Source of the DNA: Sulfurospirillum sp. UBA6790
GTDB taxonomy: Bacteria > Campylobacterota > Campylobacteria > Campylobacterales > Sulfurospirillaceae
Reading direction: 5' to 3'
NCBI GenBank assembly: GCA_002452855.1
Contig: DKFS01000103.1
Location: 1-8,752 of the forward strand
DNA: 8,752 nucleotides
Shown here: piece after piece, positions 7,019-8,752 of the stretch
Layout of the letters: every line of letters begins with the position of its first letter
Numbering within the stretch: the stretch's first letter is position 1
Position numbers and translations under genes: made by a program
The notes under the pieces: generated by a model
Told to the model about the DNA's origin: nothing
The model's database searches: none
What the model saw: only the letters and a program-made list of their open reading frames with translations

Positions 7019-7035
7019 TGCAATTTATATTCCAA
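7019..7035 (-). promoter_or_regulatory. Candidate sigma54 (-24/-12) promoter of arrCAB
   Basis: On the minus strand the 17 bases from 7035 to 7019 read TTGGAATATAAATTGCA. They contain TTGG and TTGCA with exactly ten bases between GG (-24) and GC (-12), the invariant spacing of RpoN promoters (consensus TTGGCACG-N4-TTGCW). The CACG part is poorly kept. The predicted start is near 7008, giving a ~40-base leader before arrC. A sigma70 reading (TTGGAA-N18-TATTGT) overlaps it and cannot be excluded. Confidence 0.5.
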
Positions 7036-7045
7036 CTTCAAAAAG

Positions 7046-7058
7046 CCCTAAAATAGGG
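7046..7058 (+). promoter_or_regulatory. Candidate -10 element within a short palindrome, upstream of the binding-protein gene
   Basis: CCCTA-AAA-TAGGG (7046-7058) is a 5-bp inverted repeat enclosing TAAAAT (7049-7054), which is a good Campylobacterota -10 box for the plus-strand gene pair. The start would be near 7061, with a ~29-base leader. No strong -35 is seen. Overlap of a palindrome with the -10 would suit repression, but this is inference. Confidence 0.35.
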
Positions 7059-7089
7059 TATTTAAAGTATAAAAAGGAGTTTTAACGTA

Positions 7090-7962
7090 ATGAAAAACGA
7101 TCAATTTTTGACCGGTAGTTTTCAAAAATTTACCATCATTTTTTTACTATTTGTCATTCCGCTTTCACTGTTTTCTAAAGATAAAATCGTCCTTGGACTG
7201 ACCGGCACCGTTTTAAAAGATGACCTAAAAAACTTTATGGATTGGGAAGAATATTTGGAACGAAAGATTAGTGATTTTGATGTCCAAATACGTTTTTCAA
7301 AAACCTATGCCGAAATGAATCAACTCATCAAAGAGCATAAAGTCGATATCGCTTATGTCTGCAACTCAAGTTACACTAAACTGGATAAAGAAGGAACGGG
7401 GAAAATCTTGGCCATTCCGATTTTTGACGGCAGTGATCAGTATTATTCGTATATCATTGCCAAACAAAACAGCCGATTTCATACCCTTTCCGATTTCAAA
7501 GGTGCCATTTTCGCATTTACCGATCCTGAAAGTAACTCGGGAGCAACGGCTCCAAGTTATTACATGTTAAGTCATGGAATGGATCCGAAAACATTTTTCA
7601 AATCGTATATCTACACGTATGAGCACGGTGAGTCGATTAAAGCGGTGTTAGACGGTTTTGTGGACGGCGCAAGTGTCGATAGCATCGTTTACACGCGTTT
7701 TTTAAGTAAACATCCCGAAAAGAGCGATCAATTAAAAATCTTACAGGTTTTGGGACCTTACACCAACTCTCCTATTGTCGCAAGGAGTGCTTTGCCTAAG
7801 AAAAAATTTGAAGTCTTACAACAAGCTTTTGTAACAATGCACAAAGACCCTTATGGTCAGAAGATTTTGGAAAAGCTCTCGCTGGATCGTTTTGACATTC
7901 CTGCGGGTCAAGATTTTTCCAATGTGGCCAAAATGCTTGAGGTAATCGAACAACGCCAATGA
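7090..7962 (+). CDS. arrX: PhnD/AioX-type periplasmic oxyanion-binding sensor protein, 290 aa
   Basis: This is a periplasmic binding protein of the PhnD (phosphate/phosphonate) superfamily. Residues ~14-29 form a signal-peptide core (FTIIFLLFVIPLSLFS), followed by KDKIVLGLTG, the start of the fold. Family landmarks are DIAYVCNSSY (86-95), DPESNSGATAPSYYM (145-159), the substrate-loop region also found in PhnD and TtrS sensors, and a late GPYTNSPIV (222-230). Residue 91 is the only Cys. It is translationally joined to the histidine kinase (ATGA overlap) and divergent from arrCAB, so it most likely presents arsenate, arsenite or a similar anion to that kinase, as AioX/ArrX proteins do, rather than feeding an ABC transporter; none is encoded nearby. 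The AGGAG site is 10 bases before the ATG, a rather long spacing. The exact ligand cannot be read from the sequence. Confidence 0.8.
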   Translation: MKNDQFLTGSFQKFTIIFLLFVIPLSLFSKDKIVLGLTGTVLKDDLKNFMDWEEYLERKISDFDVQIRFSKTYAEMNQLIKEHKVDIAYVCNSSYTKLDKEGTGKILAIPIFDGSDQYYSYIIAKQNSRFHTLSDFKGAIFAFTDPESNSGATAPSYYMLSHGMDPKTFFKSYIYTYEHGESIKAVLDGFVDGASVDSIVYTRFLSKHPEKSDQLKILQVLGPYTNSPIVARSALPKKKFEVLQQAFVTMHKDPYGQKILEKLSLDRFDIPAGQDFSNVAKMLEVIEQRQ

Positions 7963-8752
7963 AAAAGCTTTTTGACTATTTATTGTCGCTTCCCGTTTAT
8001 ATCAAATTAGCAACACTTATTTTCTGGGTGGCTTTTGCTATCTCTTCGGTTGCGATTTTGATTAATATTGATATTCATAAAAACCATACGAACCAAATCA
8101 TTGACGAGCTTATCAAGACCAATATTAATTCTAATAAAGCATTTGTCGGTGAATTTATCTTAACACATAATCAATGGGAACTCTACAAATTTTTAAAAAC
8201 ACTCAGTACAAGTAGCTTGATAGCCAGTGCAGGGTTTATCGATACTCAAAACATAATTGTAGCGCATACGGATACGGAACATTTTCGATTGGGCGATACG
8301 TTTAAGGATTTTAAGACCTTTACGATCGTCCCTTTTGAACAAGACGGCGTGAATTTTGGTTCTTTTATCCTTGAGGTCAAAAGCCAAACCTATTTTGGCA
8401 TGCTTAAAGACAGTTTCTTTGCTCAATTGCTTTTATTGATGATGGTTGCATTACTCTCATTGATTATCGCTAGTATTTTTATGAAACGACTTTTGGGCCG
8501 ACTGGATTTACTTGCCAACAACGCACAAGCGATGATCGAAAAACGCTGGGATGACATTATCGTTTATCAAGGACGAGAAAAAGACGAAATCACTCGTATT
8601 ATCGAAACGACGACGCAACTGATGCACGAGCTTAAAGATTCCATTGAAAAGGAAGAAAAAAATGCGCGCATTGCTCATTCTTTGATTATTCTCGGCGAAA
8701 TCGGCTCTTCTTTTGCCCATGAAGTCAAAAACTTGCTCCAGCCTTTAAAACT
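7959..8752 (+). CDS. arrS: Membrane sensor histidine kinase (ArrS/AioS-like), 3' end outside window
   Basis: The first 264 residues of a sensor kinase are present. Membrane span 1 is at about 16-37 (IKLATLIFWVAFAISSVAIL), a periplasmic domain covers ~38-150 with a compact mixed alpha/beta look, span 2 is at ~152-174 (FFAQLLLLMMVALLSLIIAS), and a HAMP-like linker follows (RLLGRLDLLANNAQAMIEKRWDDI). A helical region rich in Glu and Lys leads to the H-box LGEIGSSFAHEVKNLLQPLK with the phospho-acceptor His254. The ATPase domain lies beyond the window end. The ATG at 7959 overlaps the stop of the preceding binding-protein gene (ATGA), indicating coupled translation. By analogy with AioX-AioS-AioR, the periplasmic domain would read the loaded binding protein and the kinase would phosphorylate a regulator encoded just downstream. 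The gene name is assigned from context. Confidence 0.82.
   Translation, partial: MKKLFDYLLSLPVYIKLATLIFWVAFAISSVAILINIDIHKNHTNQIIDELIKTNINSNKAFVGEFILTHNQWELYKFLKTLSTSSLIASAGFIDTQNIIVAHTDTEHFRLGDTFKDFKTFTIVPFEQDGVNFGSFILEVKSQTYFGMLKDSFFAQLLLLMMVALLSLIIASIFMKRLLGRLDLLANNAQAMIEKRWDDIIVYQGREKDEITRIIETTTQLMHELKDSIEKEEKNARIAHSLIILGEIGSSFAHEVKNLLQPLK

Noticed and set aside
8193..8426. Minus-strand frame inside the kinase gene
   Set aside because: It is a shadow of the kinase coding frame, with no ribosome site or recognisable domain.

Overview
The window looks like chromosome of a Campylobacterota (Epsilonproteobacteria) member, most likely Sulfurospirillum or a close relative. The base composition is AT-rich, the groES-groEL genes are of epsilonproteobacterial type behind a CIRCE operator, and there is a membrane-bound anaerobic reductase of the arsenate-respiration type. 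The genus is inferred from protein character; no database search was possible.

Layout. Positions 1-1548 (minus strand) hold the chaperonin operon: the first ~392 codons of groEL, complete groES, a sigma70 promoter and a CIRCE/HrcA operator. Positions 1597-1755 (plus) hold a tRNA gene with anticodon CAT and its promoter(s). Positions 1756-2532 are a non-coding, apparently decaying stretch with a strong 13-bp hairpin, a pair of 20-bp imperfect direct repeats 33 bp apart, and scattered short inverted repeats. Positions 2533-2773 (minus) are a broken, truncated gene for a PstS-like periplasmic phosphate-type binding protein, with a frameshift and an in-frame stop. A terminator hairpin lies at 2821-2842. 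Positions 2848-6966 (minus) form a tight arrC-arrA-arrB operon: NrfD-type membrane anchor, Tat-exported molybdopterin catalytic subunit and four-cluster Fe-S subunit. Divergent from it, at 7090-8752 (plus), are a PhnD/AioX-type periplasmic binding protein and, overlapping by ATGA, a membrane histidine kinase cut off by the window end just after its H-box.

How the genes work together (inference from family knowledge). ArrC would draw electrons from the menaquinol pool and pass them through the Fe-S clusters of ArrB to the Mo-bisMGD centre of ArrA in the periplasm, which would reduce arsenate to arsenite. The divergent binding protein plus kinase resemble the AioX/AioS or ArrX/ArrS oxyanion-sensing three-component systems, and the response regulator should lie just beyond the right edge. 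The 120-bp divergent region contains a good sigma54 -24/-12 match reading toward arrC, which fits the NtrC-type regulators known in the Aio systems, and a CTTGAA-N6-TTCAAG palindrome. The most unusual points are a Glu in ArrA at the position of a Lys that I recall lining the arsenate pocket of the Shewanella enzyme, and an Asp replacing one of the sixteen cluster-ligand Cys of ArrB. Together they raise the question whether this is a canonical arsenate reductase or a relative with a different substrate or electron-transfer property.
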